Positions 34,967 through 44,351 of a stretch of DNA of 47,428 nt are shown here, piece after piece. Location: the NCBI RefSeq assembly GCF_031181185.1, contig NZ_JAPSKZ010000004.1, positions 1 to 47,428 on the forward strand, in the 5' to 3' direction. The stretch comes from Phenylobacterium sp. GTDB taxonomy: Bacteria > Pseudomonadota > Alphaproteobacteria > Caulobacterales > Caulobacteraceae. The stretch's first letter is position 1; every line of letters begins with the position of its first letter. Both the position numbers and the translations under genes were made by a program. Below the pieces are notes generated by a model that was not told the origin of the DNA, did no database searches, and was given only the letters and a program-made list of their open reading frames with translations.

Positions 34967-37522
34967 ATGTTCAAGTCACGTGCGCGGCTGCTGGGCGCCG
35001 CGAGCGCCATCGTGCTGGCAGGCGCGGGCCACGCAGTCGCTCAGGAGACCGCGGCGGTGGAGGAGATCGTCGTCACCGCCCAGAAGCAGCAACAGCAGGC
35101 GATCGACGTGCCGATCGCGCTCACCGCCTACGGGACGGATCGGCTGGAGGCGCTGGGCGTGCAGGACTTCGCCGACCTCTCGTTGTTCACACCCGGTTTC
35201 GAGGTCCAGGACCAGTCGCCGAACAACCCGGGCTTCGTGATGCGCGGCATCACCTCGGACTCTACCGACGCCTTCGCCGAGGCGCGCGTCTCGGTGTTCC
35301 AGGACGGCGTCTCAATCTCGAAGGCTCAGGGCAGCTACGTCGAACTGTTCGACCTGGAACGCGTGGAGGTGGCCAAGGGCCCGCAGTCCACCCTCTTCGG
35401 CCGCGGCGCCCTCATCGGCGCGGTCAACCTGATCCAGGCCAAGGCTTCAACGGGGCGGTTCGACGCCTACGCAAAGGTGGAGGCCGGCGACTACGGCTAT
35501 CGCCTGGGCGAGGCCGCAGTGAACGCGCCGCTGTCCGATCAGGTCGCCGTCCGCCTGGCCGGCCGCATCCGCTATCGTGACGGCTATGTCGACAACGCGC
35601 TGGGCGGCGACGCCTTCCAGTCGGTGGACACCAAGGCGGTCCGCGCGAGCGTGAAGCTCGAGCCCGCCGACCGCGTCAGCATCGACGTGATCGCCAACTA
35701 TCAGAAGGACGACCCGACCGGTACGGCCTTCAAGTCCGGCGGGTTCTCGCCCACGGACCCCGTCAGCGGCGCCGTTCTAGCTGACCGCCGTCCGCAGACT
35801 GCCGCCGCCCTCTCGGCGCCGGCGAGCTTCCAAGGCGGGATGAGCCTGGGCGTCGATCGCGAGGTCTGGGGGGTGACGGGCCTCGCGACGATCGAACTCA
35901 CCGACGAGCTGACGCTGAACTCCATCACAGCCTACCGTGAATACGAGAGCCAGGAGGCCTTCGATCCGGACGGCTTGTCGCTGCCGATCCTCACAGGGCT
36001 GAACGACGGCCGAGGCGAGCAGTGGAGCCAAGAGCTACGCCTGAACTACGACGCCGGCGGCCGGGTGCGTGGCTTTGTCGGGGCGGGCCTGTTCAAGGCG
36101 GACGACACCCAGCGCACCCCGATCCAGTTCGACGAGCGGATCGCGCTCGCCGTCGTGACAGGGCAGCTCAATGCCGGCGCTGCAGGCCTTGGCCTTCCGG
36201 TGACCACGCCGGCCCCGGCGCCGGTGTTCGGCAACGCCGCTTTCTCCGGAGCGCTGCTGCGCGGCCTAGTCGCGGCGCAGAGCGGGAACCGGTTGGTTCT
36301 GACGCCAGCGCAGGCCGCCGCGATCGCCGCGAACCTGCGCGCCAACCACGTCGAGGAGTCGCTGGCCACGTCGGACCTCGACTCGTTCGACGTCTTCGCT
36401 GACGTCAGCTTGGACGTGACCGATCGGCTGGAAATCGCGGGCGGCGTCCGGTTCACCCGGGACGAGAAAATGACCGGCTTTGGCGCGCGCGTGATCGGCG
36501 GGCGCAGCGTCCTGGGCGGCGCCCTGGGCGCAGCTCAGCTGGCGGCTAGCGGCACGCCGCAGGGCTTGGCGCAGGCGCAGGCGATCGTGGGCGCCTTGCA
36601 ATCGCCGGGCGTGCAGCAGATCCCCGCCAACCTGCTCCCGCTGTTCGGACTGACCTTCCAGCCAACTGCCGGCAATGGCGAAGTCTCGGAGCAGGACCTG
36701 GAGGACGAGGGGGTCACGTGGCGCCTGGTCGGTCGCTACGAACTGTCGGACGACGCCAATCTCTACGCCTCTTTCGCGAGGGGACGACGGCCCGAGGTGC
36801 TGGCGGCGTCCGCCCCGGCGAGCCCAGGCGCGGCGGGCCGCTTTGCCGTCGTGGAAGCCGAGACGGTCGATAGCTATGAGGCCGGGGCCAAGGCGGCCCT
36901 GCTGGAGCGCCGCCTGCGTCTCGACGCCTCGGTTTACCGCTACGACTACGACAACTTCCAGACGGTCGAGCAGCGCGGCACCCTCTTCGTGACGACGAAC
37001 GCAGGCAAGGCCAAGGCCTACGGGTTCGAGGGCCAGGCGGACTTCGCCGTCGCGCCGAACTTCGATCTGCTGGCCACCTACGCCTACAGCCACGCGCGGT
37101 TCGAGACGGGCGCCTATGACGGCAACCGGTTCCGACTGTCGCCCGACCACTCGTTCTCACTGGCAGCGGCGTTTCGGATGCCGTTGGCCGGGGGTGAGCT
37201 GGAGCTGCGGCCCAGCTACACCTGGCAGTCGAAGGTCTTCTTCGACAACAGCAACGACCGGCCGATCTTCCAGCAGCCGCCGAACGCCTTCGTGGCCGAT
37301 AACGTGCAGGACGAATTCCAGAAGGCTTACGGCCTGCTCAACCTGCGCGTGGCTTGGACCTCCGACCGGGCTCCGGTGACGTTGGAGGCCTTCGCAACGA
37401 ACCTTGCCGACGAGGAATACATCATCGATGCCGGCAACACCGGGGACAACCTGGGTCTGCCGACCTTTATCGCCGGCGCGCCGCGAATGGTTGGCGTGGG
37501 CGTAAGCTGGCGCTACCGCTGA
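34967..37522 (+). CDS. TonB-dependent outer-membrane receptor
   Basis: An 851-residue transporter. A signal peptide (about 1-25, ending HAVAQ) is followed by a TonB box (EEIVVTAQK, about 31-39), a plug domain (about 45-175, with VMRGITSD and RVEVAKGPQSTLFGRGAL) and a 22-strand barrel. Two long loops rich in Ala, Gln, Gly and Leu (about 390-470 and 515-570) are larger than usual and may be extracellular. The plug marks it as a general TBDR of the Caulobacterales expansion, and the ligand is unknown. The context (thiolase, SDR, acyl-CoA enzymes) hints at a hydrophobic acid or sterol-like compound. It ends 8 bases before a strong hairpin. Confidence 0.94.
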   Translation: MFKSRARLLGAASAIVLAGAGHAVAQETAAVEEIVVTAQKQQQQAIDVPIALTAYGTDRLEALGVQDFADLSLFTPGFEVQDQSPNNPGFVMRGITSDSTDAFAEARVSVFQDGVSISKAQGSYVELFDLERVEVAKGPQSTLFGRGALIGAVNLIQAKASTGRFDAYAKVEAGDYGYRLGEAAVNAPLSDQVAVRLAGRIRYRDGYVDNALGGDAFQSVDTKAVRASVKLEPADRVSIDVIANYQKDDPTGTAFKSGGFSPTDPVSGAVLADRRPQTAAALSAPASFQGGMSLGVDREVWGVTGLATIELTDELTLNSITAYREYESQEAFDPDGLSLPILTGLNDGRGEQWSQELRLNYDAGGRVRGFVGAGLFKADDTQRTPIQFDERIALAVVTGQLNAGAAGLGLPVTTPAPAPVFGNAAFSGALLRGLVAAQSGNRLVLTPAQAAAIAANLRANHVEESLATSDLDSFDVFADVSLDVTDRLEIAGGVRFTRDEKMTGFGARVIGGRSVLGGALGAAQLAASGTPQGLAQAQAIVGALQSPGVQQIPANLLPLFGLTFQPTAGNGEVSEQDLEDEGVTWRLVGRYELSDDANLYASFARGRRPEVLAASAPASPGAAGRFAVVEAETVDSYEAGAKAALLERRLRLDASVYRYDYDNFQTVEQRGTLFVTTNAGKAKAYGFEGQADFAVAPNFDLLATYAYSHARFETGAYDGNRFRLSPDHSFSLAAAFRMPLAGGELELRPSYTWQSKVFFDNSNDRPIFQQPPNAFVADNVQDEFQKAYGLLNLRVAWTSDRAPVTLEAFATNLADEEYIIDAGNTGDNLGLPTFIAGAPRMVGVGVSWRYR

Positions 37523-37529
37523 GTCCGGA

Positions 37530-37559
37530 GCCGGCGGCGGGCGCCATCCCGCCGCCGGC
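37530..37559 (+). terminator. Strong GC-rich hairpin after the TonB-receptor gene
   Basis: A perfect 12-base stem, 37530-37541 with 37548-37559, with a 6-base loop CGCCAT, starting 8 bases after the receptor stop. No T tract follows, so termination is likely but may not be intrinsic in the strict sense. It separates the receptor from the VOC gene. Confidence 0.6.
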
Positions 37560-37616
37560 CTTGGCTCCCTGCACGTCAACCGGTCTAAGCTTCCCGCCAC
37601 ATCAGGGGAGGATCAC

Positions 37617-37988
37617 ATGATCGGCTACGCCACCATCGGCTCGAACGACCTCGAACGCGCAACCCAGTTCTACGACAAGGTGATGGCGCCGCTCGGCGGC
37701 CGGCGCACCTTCGCCATGGGCGACCGGATGCAGTTCTACGGCAGCAAGGAGACGCCCGGCATGGTGGCGGTTTGCAAGCCGTACGACGAGAAGCCGGCGA
37801 GCGCTGGCAACGGCAGCATGTTCGGCCTGATGGCGCCATCCAAGGAAGCCGTCGACGCCGCCCACGCCGCGGCCCTGGCGGGGGGCGGACGGTGCGAGGG
37901 CGAGCCCGGCCAGCGCACCGACAACTTCTACGGCGCCTACTTCCGAGACCCGGACGGCAACAAGATCTGCGTCTTCAAGATGGGCTGA
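37617..37988 (+). CDS. VOC-family (glyoxalase/bleomycin-resistance-like) protein
   Basis: A 123-residue protein with two beta-alpha-beta-beta-beta units. The start [20 protein letters not shown] and the end [16 protein letters not shown] are typical of the superfamily, and the acidic residues in those strands could bind a metal. Members include glyoxalases, dioxygenases and resistance proteins, so the reaction is unknown. Its final 14 bases overlap the convergent sorbosone-dehydrogenase-like gene. Confidence 0.88.
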   Translation: MIGYATIGSNDLERATQFYDKVMAPLGGRRTFAMGDRMQFYGSKETPGMVAVCKPYDEKPASAGNGSMFGLMAPSKEAVDAAHAAALAGGGRCEGEPGQRTDNFYGAYFRDPDGNKICVFKMG

Positions 37989-39318
37989 GCGGCGCGGTGG
38001 GCCTGGCGGGCGCGACCCGCCAGACGATCTCGCCGGTGTCGTCGGCCACCAGCAGCCCGCCGCGGCCGTCCACGGCGACGCCCACCGGGCGGCCGCGGAC
38101 CTTGCCGTCGTCATCCACGAAGCCGGTCAGGAAGGCCTGAGGGGGACCGTCGGCGGGGCTGAGCGGCCGACCGCCGCGGAAGGGGACGAAGACGACACGA
38201 TAGCCGTTCAGCGGCCGTCGGTTCCACGAGCCGTGCTGGCCTATGAAGGCGCCGCCGCGATAGGGCGCCGGGAACGCCTCGGCAGTGTAGAAGGCGAGCC
38301 CTAGCGAGGCGGTGTGCGGCCCCAGGCCATAGTCCGGCGGGATCGCCCGCGCGACGAGGTCCGGCCGCTGGGGCTTCACCCGCTCGTCGACCCGGCCGCC
38401 CCAGTAGCTGTAGGGCCAGCCGTAGAAGCCGCCGTCGCGGACGCTGGTCATGTAGTCGGGGACGAGGTCGTTGCCGATCTCGTCGCGTTCGTTGACGGTC
38501 GTCCAGAGCGCGCCCGTCGTGGGCTCCCACGCCAGGCCGTTCGGATTGCGCAGGCCGGTGGCGAAGAGGCGCAGCTTGCCCAAAGCGATGTCGAATTCAT
38601 GGATGGCCGCGCGGCCGACCTCCTCGCCCATGCCGTGCTCGGCGACGTTCGAGTTGGAGCCGACGGTGGCGTAAAGCTTCGCGCCGTCAGGGCTCGCGAT
38701 CAGGCTCTTGGTCCAATGGTGATTTCGGCCGGCCGGCAGGTCGAACACCTTCTCGCCGGGCCCCTGAACGGCGGTCTGGCCAGGCGTATAGGGGAAGCGG
38801 ACCACGCTGTCGTCGCGGGCGACGTAGAGCGTGTTCCCGACCAGGGCCATGCCGAAGGGCCGGCGGATGTTGCTGGCGAAGACGGTCTTCAGCTCGGCGC
38901 GGCCGTCGCCATCGGCGTCGCGCAGCAGCATGACCCGGTCGGGGCTTTTCTCCTGGGCCCCGGCCCGCTTCATGATCAGGTTCTGGAAGAAGCCGCGGAC
39001 GCCCTTGGGTGGCTTGGCCTCCGACGAGGACTCCGCCACCAGCACGTCGCCGTTCGGCAGCACCAGCAGCCATCGCGGGTGGTCGAAGCCTTCGGCGAAG
39101 CGGGTGACCACGAAGCCCGGCGGCGCGGTCGGCGCCTCGCCTGCGGCCCAGCCCTTCACCTCGGCCACCTTGACGGTCGGCAGCAGGCTTTTCTGAGGGG
39201 CGGGCAGGTCGGGGTTGGGGCCGAAGCCGATCCAGGGGTCGCTGGCGCCAGTGGCGCAGGCGACGAGCGCGGCTGTCAGCGCCAGCGCAAGGCCTGAACG
39301 GACGAGGCGATGGGACAT
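37975..39318 (-). CDS. Secreted L-sorbosone-dehydrogenase/PQQ-glucose-dehydrogenase-like beta-propeller protein
   Basis: A 447-residue protein with a signal and a lipobox-like LVACATG (Cys21). A six-bladed beta-propeller follows, with the landmarks [40 protein letters not shown] and [18 protein letters not shown], and a late [19 protein letters not shown] segment. The family (GDH-2/sorbosone type) uses PQQ and calcium to oxidise sugars or aldoses in the periplasm. The catalytic His is probably in the GRNHHWTKS region. Whether PQQ binds is not proved by sequence. It converges on the VOC gene. Confidence 0.85.
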   Translation of the reverse strand: MSHRLVRSGLALALTAALVACATGASDPWIGFGPNPDLPAPQKSLLPTVKVAEVKGWAAGEAPTAPPGFVVTRFAEGFDHPRWLLVLPNGDVLVAESSSEAKPPKGVRGFFQNLIMKRAGAQEKSPDRVMLLRDADGDGRAELKTVFASNIRRPFGMALVGNTLYVARDDSVVRFPYTPGQTAVQGPGEKVFDLPAGRNHHWTKSLIASPDGAKLYATVGSNSNVAEHGMGEEVGRAAIHEFDIALGKLRLFATGLRNPNGLAWEPTTGALWTTVNERDEIGNDLVPDYMTSVRDGGFYGWPYSYWGGRVDERVKPQRPDLVARAIPPDYGLGPHTASLGLAFYTAEAFPAPYRGGAFIGQHGSWNRRPLNGYRVVFVPFRGGRPLSPADGPPQAFLTGFVDDDGKVRGRPVGVAVDGRGGLLVADDTGEIVWRVAPARPTAPLSPS

Positions 39319-39412
39319 GGCGGTCCTCCGTTTTGCGACATCATAGCTTACGTCGCGGCGCCGTTGCGCGGGTTCCCGAAAGCGGTTCGACTGGCCGGGT
39401 ACGGAGGAACCG

Positions 39413-40579
39413 ATGGATCTGACGCTGACGCCCGAACTGGAGGCGTTCCGGAACGAGGTGAGGTCGTTCCTGGAGGCGCATCGTTCCGAGTACGAGGGCG
39501 GCCGGCCGAAGGACGCGCTGGCCTGGCAACGACTGCTGATCGAGAACGGCTACGCCGCGCGCACGATCCCGCGCGAGTACGGCGGCTATGGCGCAGAGCC
39601 CGACGTGCTGAAGGCGCGGATCATCGCCGAGGCCTTCATCGCGGCCGGCGCGCCCAGGGGCATCGCCAACCAGGGCGTCTCGATGCTGGTCCCCACCCTT
39701 CTGGAGGTGGGCACGGAGGAGCAGAAGCGGCGGTGGATTCCGCCAACCCTGCGGGGCGAGGTCGTCTGGTGCCAGGGCTATTCCGAGCCCGGCGCCGGCT
39801 CCGACCTGGCGGCGCTGCAGACCAAGGCGGTCGAGGACGGCGAGGACTTCGTCATTTCGGGCAGCAAGATCTGGACGAGCACCGCCCACCTTGCGGACAT
39901 GATGTTCTGTCTGGTGCGGACCGAGCCGGACAAGCCGAAGCACGAGGGGATCTCGTACGTGCTGATCCCGATGGACACGCCCGGCATCGAGGTCCGGCCG
40001 CTGAAGACGATGACCGGCGGGGCCGAGTTCAACGAGGTGTTCTTCACCGACGTGCGCGTGCCGCAGGCGAACGTCGTGGGCGGCCGCGGGCGTGGCTGGA
40101 TCGTCGCCAACACCACGCTAAAGCACGAGCGGGGCATGCTGGGCGATCCGAACGCCACCGAGGCCAGGCTCGTCGCGCTGATCGAGCTGATGAAGACAGA
40201 GACGCTCGACGGGCAGCGGATCATCGACAACCCGGTGTTCCGGGATCGGCTGATGCAGCTGCAGGCCCGGGTGTTCGCGATGAAGTTCAACGGCCTTCGG
40301 ACCATGACCGACGAGACGGCGGGGCTCGCGCGCCTGGTCGTCAAGCTGCAGGGCTGCGAACTGAACCACCAGGTGGCGGCCCTGGCCATCGACGCCCTGG
40401 GCGAGCTGGGGGTGCTGTACCGCGACGGGCCGCACCTGCGGGCCAAGGGCCAGTGGCAGTGGAACTACATGTTCGACCTGGGCCTGATCATCGGGGGCGG
40501 CACGGCGCAGATCCAGAAGAACATCATCGCCGAGCGGGGCCTGGGGCTGCCGCGCGAACCGAAGACGGCAGGGGCCTGA
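39413..40579 (+). CDS. Acyl-CoA dehydrogenase, first subunit of an adjacent pair
   Basis: A 388-residue FAD enzyme, the first step of beta-oxidation. The FAD-site stretch [20 protein letters not shown], the segment [20 protein letters not shown] and [19 protein letters not shown] mark the family. It is followed after only 3 bases by a second, diverged acyl-CoA dehydrogenase. Such pairs form alpha2-beta2 enzymes in sterol side-chain catabolism, where one subunit carries the catalytic Glu and the other part of the FAD site. That pairing is inference here. Confidence 0.92.
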   Translation: MDLTLTPELEAFRNEVRSFLEAHRSEYEGGRPKDALAWQRLLIENGYAARTIPREYGGYGAEPDVLKARIIAEAFIAAGAPRGIANQGVSMLVPTLLEVGTEEQKRRWIPPTLRGEVVWCQGYSEPGAGSDLAALQTKAVEDGEDFVISGSKIWTSTAHLADMMFCLVRTEPDKPKHEGISYVLIPMDTPGIEVRPLKTMTGGAEFNEVFFTDVRVPQANVVGGRGRGWIVANTTLKHERGMLGDPNATEARLVALIELMKTETLDGQRIIDNPVFRDRLMQLQARVFAMKFNGLRTMTDETAGLARLVVKLQGCELNHQVAALAIDALGELGVLYRDGPHLRAKGQWQWNYMFDLGLIIGGGTAQIQKNIIAERGLGLPREPKTAGA

Positions 40580-40582
40580 GCG

Positions 40583-41656
40583 ATGCGGTTTGCGTTGTCG
40601 GAAGACCAGCTGCTGCTTCAGGACAGCCTGCGCAAAGCGCTGGCCGCGCTCGCGCCCCTGGAGCGGGTGCGGCGATTCGCGGACGAGGATGAGGCCTCGG
40701 CGCCCGACATCTGGGCGGGGCTGACGGAGCTTGGCCTTCCGGGCCTGCTGATCCCGGAGGCGCACGGCGGCCTGGGCCTTGGCCTGCTGGAGGCGGCGCT
40801 GGCGGCCGAGGCGCTGGGCCGGGCCGTCGCGCCGACGCCGTTCCTGGGCTCGGCGGTGCTGGCCCCGCTGGCGCTGACGCTGGCCGGGACGCCCGAGCAG
40901 CAGGCCAGGTGGCTGCCGAAGCTGGCGGCGGGCGAGGTGACCGCCGGCGTGGCCGTCGCCGAGCCGATCGCCGGGGCGCGGGACGGGGCGGGCGTCGCCG
41001 CCGAAGGCGGGCGGCTGACCGGCAAGAGCATGTTCGCGATCGGGGCCCAAGGCTCGGACCTGCTGATCGTCGCCGACCGCGACGGCGGCCTGCACCTGGC
41101 GCAGCAGGCGGAAGCCGTGGAGCCAATGCCGACCATCGACGCCACCCGGCGGCTGCAGGAGATCGTGTTCCGCGACACGCCGGCGGAGCCGCTGGCCTCG
41201 AACGGCGCGCTTGCCCGTCTGCGCGACGCCGCCTGGACGGTGCTCGCCGCCGACACCCTGGGCGCGGGCGAGGCGATGCTGGAGAAGGCGGTCCAGTACG
41301 CCAAGGAGCGGCGGCAGTTCGGCCGGGTGATCGGCTCGTTCCAGGCGGTGAAGCACCTGTGCGCCGAGATGGCCGCGGAGCTGGAGCCGGCCCGGGCGCT
41401 GGTCTGGTACGCCGCCTACGCCTTCGACCGCGCGCCCGAGGACGCTTCGCTGATGGCGGCGCACGCCAAGGCGCACACCGGCGAGATCGGCCGCTTCGTG
41501 GCGCGCACGGCGACCGAGGTGCACGGCGGAATCGGGATCACCGACCTCCTGGGCCTGCACTACTGGTTCAAGCGCATCGGCCTGAACCGCCAGCTGCTGG
41601 GCAGTCCCGAGCGGGCGCGCGAGACGGCGGCGAAGTTGCAGGGCCTGGCGGCCTAG
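40583..41656 (+). CDS. Acyl-CoA dehydrogenase-like protein, second subunit of a pair
   Basis: A 357-residue protein of the acyl-CoA dehydrogenase fold (LGLLEAALAAEALGRAVAPTP, DTLGAGEAMLEKAVQYAKER, TEVHGGIGITDLLGLHYWFK). It is more diverged than its neighbour and starts 3 bases after it, so it is co-translated. The FAD-contacting carboxy-terminal segment is kept, while the central stretch is shortened. It probably forms a heteromer with the preceding gene. Its stop shares CTAG with the convergent amidase gene. Confidence 0.9.
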   Translation: MRFALSEDQLLLQDSLRKALAALAPLERVRRFADEDEASAPDIWAGLTELGLPGLLIPEAHGGLGLGLLEAALAAEALGRAVAPTPFLGSAVLAPLALTLAGTPEQQARWLPKLAAGEVTAGVAVAEPIAGARDGAGVAAEGGRLTGKSMFAIGAQGSDLLIVADRDGGLHLAQQAEAVEPMPTIDATRRLQEIVFRDTPAEPLASNGALARLRDAAWTVLAADTLGAGEAMLEKAVQYAKERRQFGRVIGSFQAVKHLCAEMAAELEPARALVWYAAYAFDRAPEDASLMAAHAKAHTGEIGRFVARTATEVHGGIGITDLLGLHYWFKRIGLNRQLLGSPERARETAAKLQGLAA

Positions 41657-43137
41657 GCGTGGATCGGCGGGACGCGGCCGGCCCAGGGCTGGGCCGCTTC
41701 CAGCTGGTAGGCGAGTTGGAAGAGCAGGCCCTCGTGGCCGACGCGGGCGGCGAACTGGCTGCCGACCGGCAGGCCTGAGGCCGTCCAGGACAGCGGAACG
41801 CTCATCGCCGGCGCGCCCGCGACGTTGTGGTAGGTCGTGTAGCCGACGTACTCGACCAGCCGCTGGACCAGCGTGTCGAACGGGACGTCCGGACCCACGT
41901 AGGCCAGCGGCGGCGGCGGCGCGGCGAGCACCGGCGACAGGATCACGTCGAACTGATTGCCGACGAACCACGGGTCGTAGGCCATGGCGGCGGCGTGGAG
42001 ACGCTTCAGCGCCGCGTCGAGCGCGCCGGGCGGAGCCTTGGCGTACATCTCGGCCATGCCGAGGCTGAACGGCTCGAGCAGGGCGGGCAGGGCGGCTCGG
42101 CCCGCGGCCTTGGCGACGCCGTCGGCGAGTTGCGCCGCGCCCGACGCCCAAAGCAGCAGGAAGTCGTTGGTGAACTCCGGCCCCGTGGGCCAGCGGGTGG
42201 GGACCACGTCGTGGCCCAGGCTCTCCATCAGGCGCGCGGTTCCCGTGATGGCGGTGCGGACCTCGGGCGAGGGCGCGTGGCCGGCCATGCCCTCCAAGAC
42301 CAGGCCGATGCGCAGCCGCCGGCGGAGCGGGGTGGTCACGAGGCCGACGGGGGAGAGCTGGGCGCCGGGGCCTGTGTCCTCCGTGACGGCGAACATGGCC
42401 GCGGAGTCGCGGACGGAGCGGGTCAGCACGTGGTCGACGGAGAGGTCGCTGATCTTGGTCTGGCCGCGCGTGCCGACCATCCGGCCGCGCGAGGGCTTCA
42501 GGCCGAAGAGGCCGCAGCACGAGGCCGGGATGCGGATCGAGCCGCCACCGTCGCTGGCGTGGGCGACGGGTACGACCCCGGCCGCCACGGCGGCGGCCGC
42601 GCCGCCTGACGAGCCGCCGCTGGAGCGGGTCGGGGCCCAGGGATTGCGGGTGGCGCCGAAGGCGAGCGGCTCCGTCGTCGGCAGGAAACCGTACTCGGGG
42701 GTCGACGACTTGCCGATGACGACCACGCCAGCCCGGGTGAAGGCTTCGACCAGCGGCGGGCTGGCGGACGCGGCCGGCAGCGGCAGCTGGGAGCGCGAGC
42801 CGGAGCGGGTGGGCAGGCCGGCGTAGTCGTCGAGGTCCTTCACCAGGAACGGCACGCCGGCGAAGGGGCCTGCCGCGGGCCCGCCGGCGGCGAGGCTGAG
42901 CGCCCGGTCGAAGTCGGATTGGACGAGGAAGTTCAGCTTCGGCTGAAGCTCCAGCGCCCGGTCTATGGCCGTACGCACCGCCGCCAGTGGCGTAACCTCG
43001 CCGCTACGGATGCGGGCAGCTGTCTCAGTGGCGTCGGGCCAGGGAGAGGCGGCCGCCGAGCCCGATTTCGGCACGGTGGCGCAGGCGGCGAGCGCCAGCG
43101 GCGCGCCGGCGATTGCACGGCGTGAAGGACGGATCAC
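41653..43137 (-). CDS. Secreted amidase-signature enzyme
   Basis: A 494-residue amidase with the Ser-cisSer-Lys triad of the signature family: Lys100 (VPFLVKDLDD), Ser176 or Ser177 (GGSSGGAAAAV) and nucleophile Ser200 (DGGGSIRIPAS). The export signal has a twin-arginine-like and lipobox-like character (RRAIAGAPLALAAC, Cys19), so it is probably periplasmic and perhaps lipid-anchored. The start is GTG at 43137, with GGGGGGAG upstream. It hydrolyses an amide; the substrate is unknown. Confidence 0.92.
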   Translation of the reverse strand: MIRPSRRAIAGAPLALAACATVPKSGSAAASPWPDATETAARIRSGEVTPLAAVRTAIDRALELQPKLNFLVQSDFDRALSLAAGGPAAGPFAGVPFLVKDLDDYAGLPTRSGSRSQLPLPAASASPPLVEAFTRAGVVVIGKSSTPEYGFLPTTEPLAFGATRNPWAPTRSSGGSSGGAAAAVAAGVVPVAHASDGGGSIRIPASCCGLFGLKPSRGRMVGTRGQTKISDLSVDHVLTRSVRDSAAMFAVTEDTGPGAQLSPVGLVTTPLRRRLRIGLVLEGMAGHAPSPEVRTAITGTARLMESLGHDVVPTRWPTGPEFTNDFLLLWASGAAQLADGVAKAAGRAALPALLEPFSLGMAEMYAKAPPGALDAALKRLHAAAMAYDPWFVGNQFDVILSPVLAAPPPPLAYVGPDVPFDTLVQRLVEYVGYTTYHNVAGAPAMSVPLSWTASGLPVGSQFAARVGHEGLLFQLAYQLEAAQPWAGRVPPIHA

Positions 43138-43198
43138 CGGCTCCCCCCGATCTCTCTTTGGGGGGAGCTTGGCCTAAGGGTGGCCGCGGCGCAAAGGC

Positions 43199-43384
43199 CT
43201 AGCGGCTGACGTGCTCGGGTTTGCCCTTACGCTTGGTCGAAGCCATCTTCTCGAGCTCCTTCTTGCTCATGGACTCGGCCATCTGCTTGGAAGGGCCCTT
43301 CAGCTTGCTCTTGGGCGTATCGCCGCGCTTGGCCGACAGGGCGGCGCCGGCGGCCTTCTGCTGGGCTGCGGATTTCGCTGGCAT
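43199..43384 (-). CDS. DUF3008-family small basic protein
   Basis: A 61-residue hydrophilic protein rich in Lys, Ala and Ser, beginning MPAKSAAQQKAAGAALSAKR, with the DUF3008 tract GPSKQMAESMSKKELEKMAS and a basic end. It is probably disordered or a short helical pair. DUF3008 proteins are small conserved bacterial proteins with no established role. The ATG at 43384 follows GAGGACAA. It is divergent from the channel-like gene. Confidence 0.85.
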   Translation of the reverse strand: MPAKSAAQQKAAGAALSAKRGDTPKSKLKGPSKQMAESMSKKELEKMASTKRKGKPEHVSR

Positions 43385-43479
43385 GGGTTGTCCTCAGGCT
43401 CTCGCCGCGCGAGCGTGGCGCGACCAGGCATGAACCCTCGGCGCCGTCGCAGGTTCATGGTCTGGGACGGAGAGAACGG

Positions 43480-44283
43480 TTGGCCGATCAGATGCTGGAG
43501 GAGGGACGGCGGCGCAGGCTGCCCCGCATACGGGCGCGGCTGCACGAGCTGTACCACGGCAACTCCCGCCGGTCGGTGCGCTTCCGGTTGCAGGTCATCG
43601 CGCTGGACTTCCTGCTGATCGGCTTCTTCATCGCCGCGCCTTTCTTGCGCGAGTACCCAGCCTATCTCGTGATCGACTCGATCGCCGCCCTCATCCTCGC
43701 GGCCGACCTCGCCGCTCGAGCCCTGGCGCACAGCAGCCTCAAGGATTGGTTGCGCCGACCTAGCGTCTGGATCGACATCTTCGTGCTCGTGACGCTGCTG
43801 TTCCCGCTGTGGCTGTTCAACCTGGCCTTCCTGCGGGTGCTGCGCCTGTGGTCGCTGTTCCATTCCGACTTCTTCTGGGAGACGGTCGGGCGTCGCTACG
43901 ACGACACCCGATGGGAGGACGTGGCGAAGACCGTGGCGACGCTGGTCACCTTCGTCTTCGTCGCGACAGGCTTCGTCTACGCGAGCTTCGCCCGCGAACA
44001 CCCGGGCATCCAGGGCTACCTGGACGCGCTCTACTTCACCATGACGGCGCTCACGACGACCGGCTTCGGCGACATCACCCTGCCGGGCGCCTGGGGCAAG
44101 CTGCTCACCATCATCATCATGGTCAGCGGGATCACCCTGTTCGTGCGGCTCGCCCAGGCCCTGATCCGACCCTACAAGGTGCGGTTCACCTGCCCCACCT
44201 GCGGCCTTATGCGCCACGACCACGACGCGGTGCACTGCAAGGCGTGCGGCGAACTGATCAACATCCCGAACGACGAGGCGTAA
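43480..44283 (+). CDS. Potassium-channel-like membrane protein with carboxy-terminal zinc ribbon
   Basis: A 267-residue membrane protein. A basic cytoplasmic start (about 1-40) is followed by helices near 40-60, 65-85, 95-120 and 150-175. A pore loop carries the filter TTTGFGD (Gly195, Phe196, Gly197, Asp198), a variant of the TVGYG potassium filter, and a final helix spans about 208-228. A CxxC-CxxC zinc ribbon closes the chain: Cys238, Cys241, Cys253 and Cys256 in RFTCPTCG and HCKACGEL. TTG at 43480 follows GGAGAG at a good distance; an ATG at 43492 is poorly spaced. The ribbon may gate or assemble the channel. Confidence 0.82.
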   Translation: MADQMLEEGRRRRLPRIRARLHELYHGNSRRSVRFRLQVIALDFLLIGFFIAAPFLREYPAYLVIDSIAALILAADLAARALAHSSLKDWLRRPSVWIDIFVLVTLLFPLWLFNLAFLRVLRLWSLFHSDFFWETVGRRYDDTRWEDVAKTVATLVTFVFVATGFVYASFAREHPGIQGYLDALYFTMTALTTTGFGDITLPGAWGKLLTIIIMVSGITLFVRLAQALIRPYKVRFTCPTCGLMRHDHDAVHCKACGELINIPNDEA

Positions 44284-44288
44284 CAGGA

Positions 44289-44306
44289 CTTTCGCAGAAC
44301 TGTCAC
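44289..44306 (+). promoter_or_regulatory. Candidate Pho box upstream of the PstS gene
   Basis: CTTTCGC (44289-44295), AGAA, then CTGTCAC (44300-44306) matches the 18-base PhoB layout CTGTCAT-N4-CTGTCAC. The second half is perfect and the first has 4 of 7. It ends 45 bases before the PstS-like ATG. It would bring the gene under phosphate control. Confidence 0.45.
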
Positions 44307-44351
44307 ACTCCGATGGTAGCCCGGCCGGCAGCCGAGACCCGGAGGCCTCCC

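Noticed and set aside
44301..44307. TGTCACA before the PstS gene as a second ECF41 promoter
   Set aside because: No CGTC follows at 15-17 bases, so only the -35-like half matches. The Pho-box reading explains it better.
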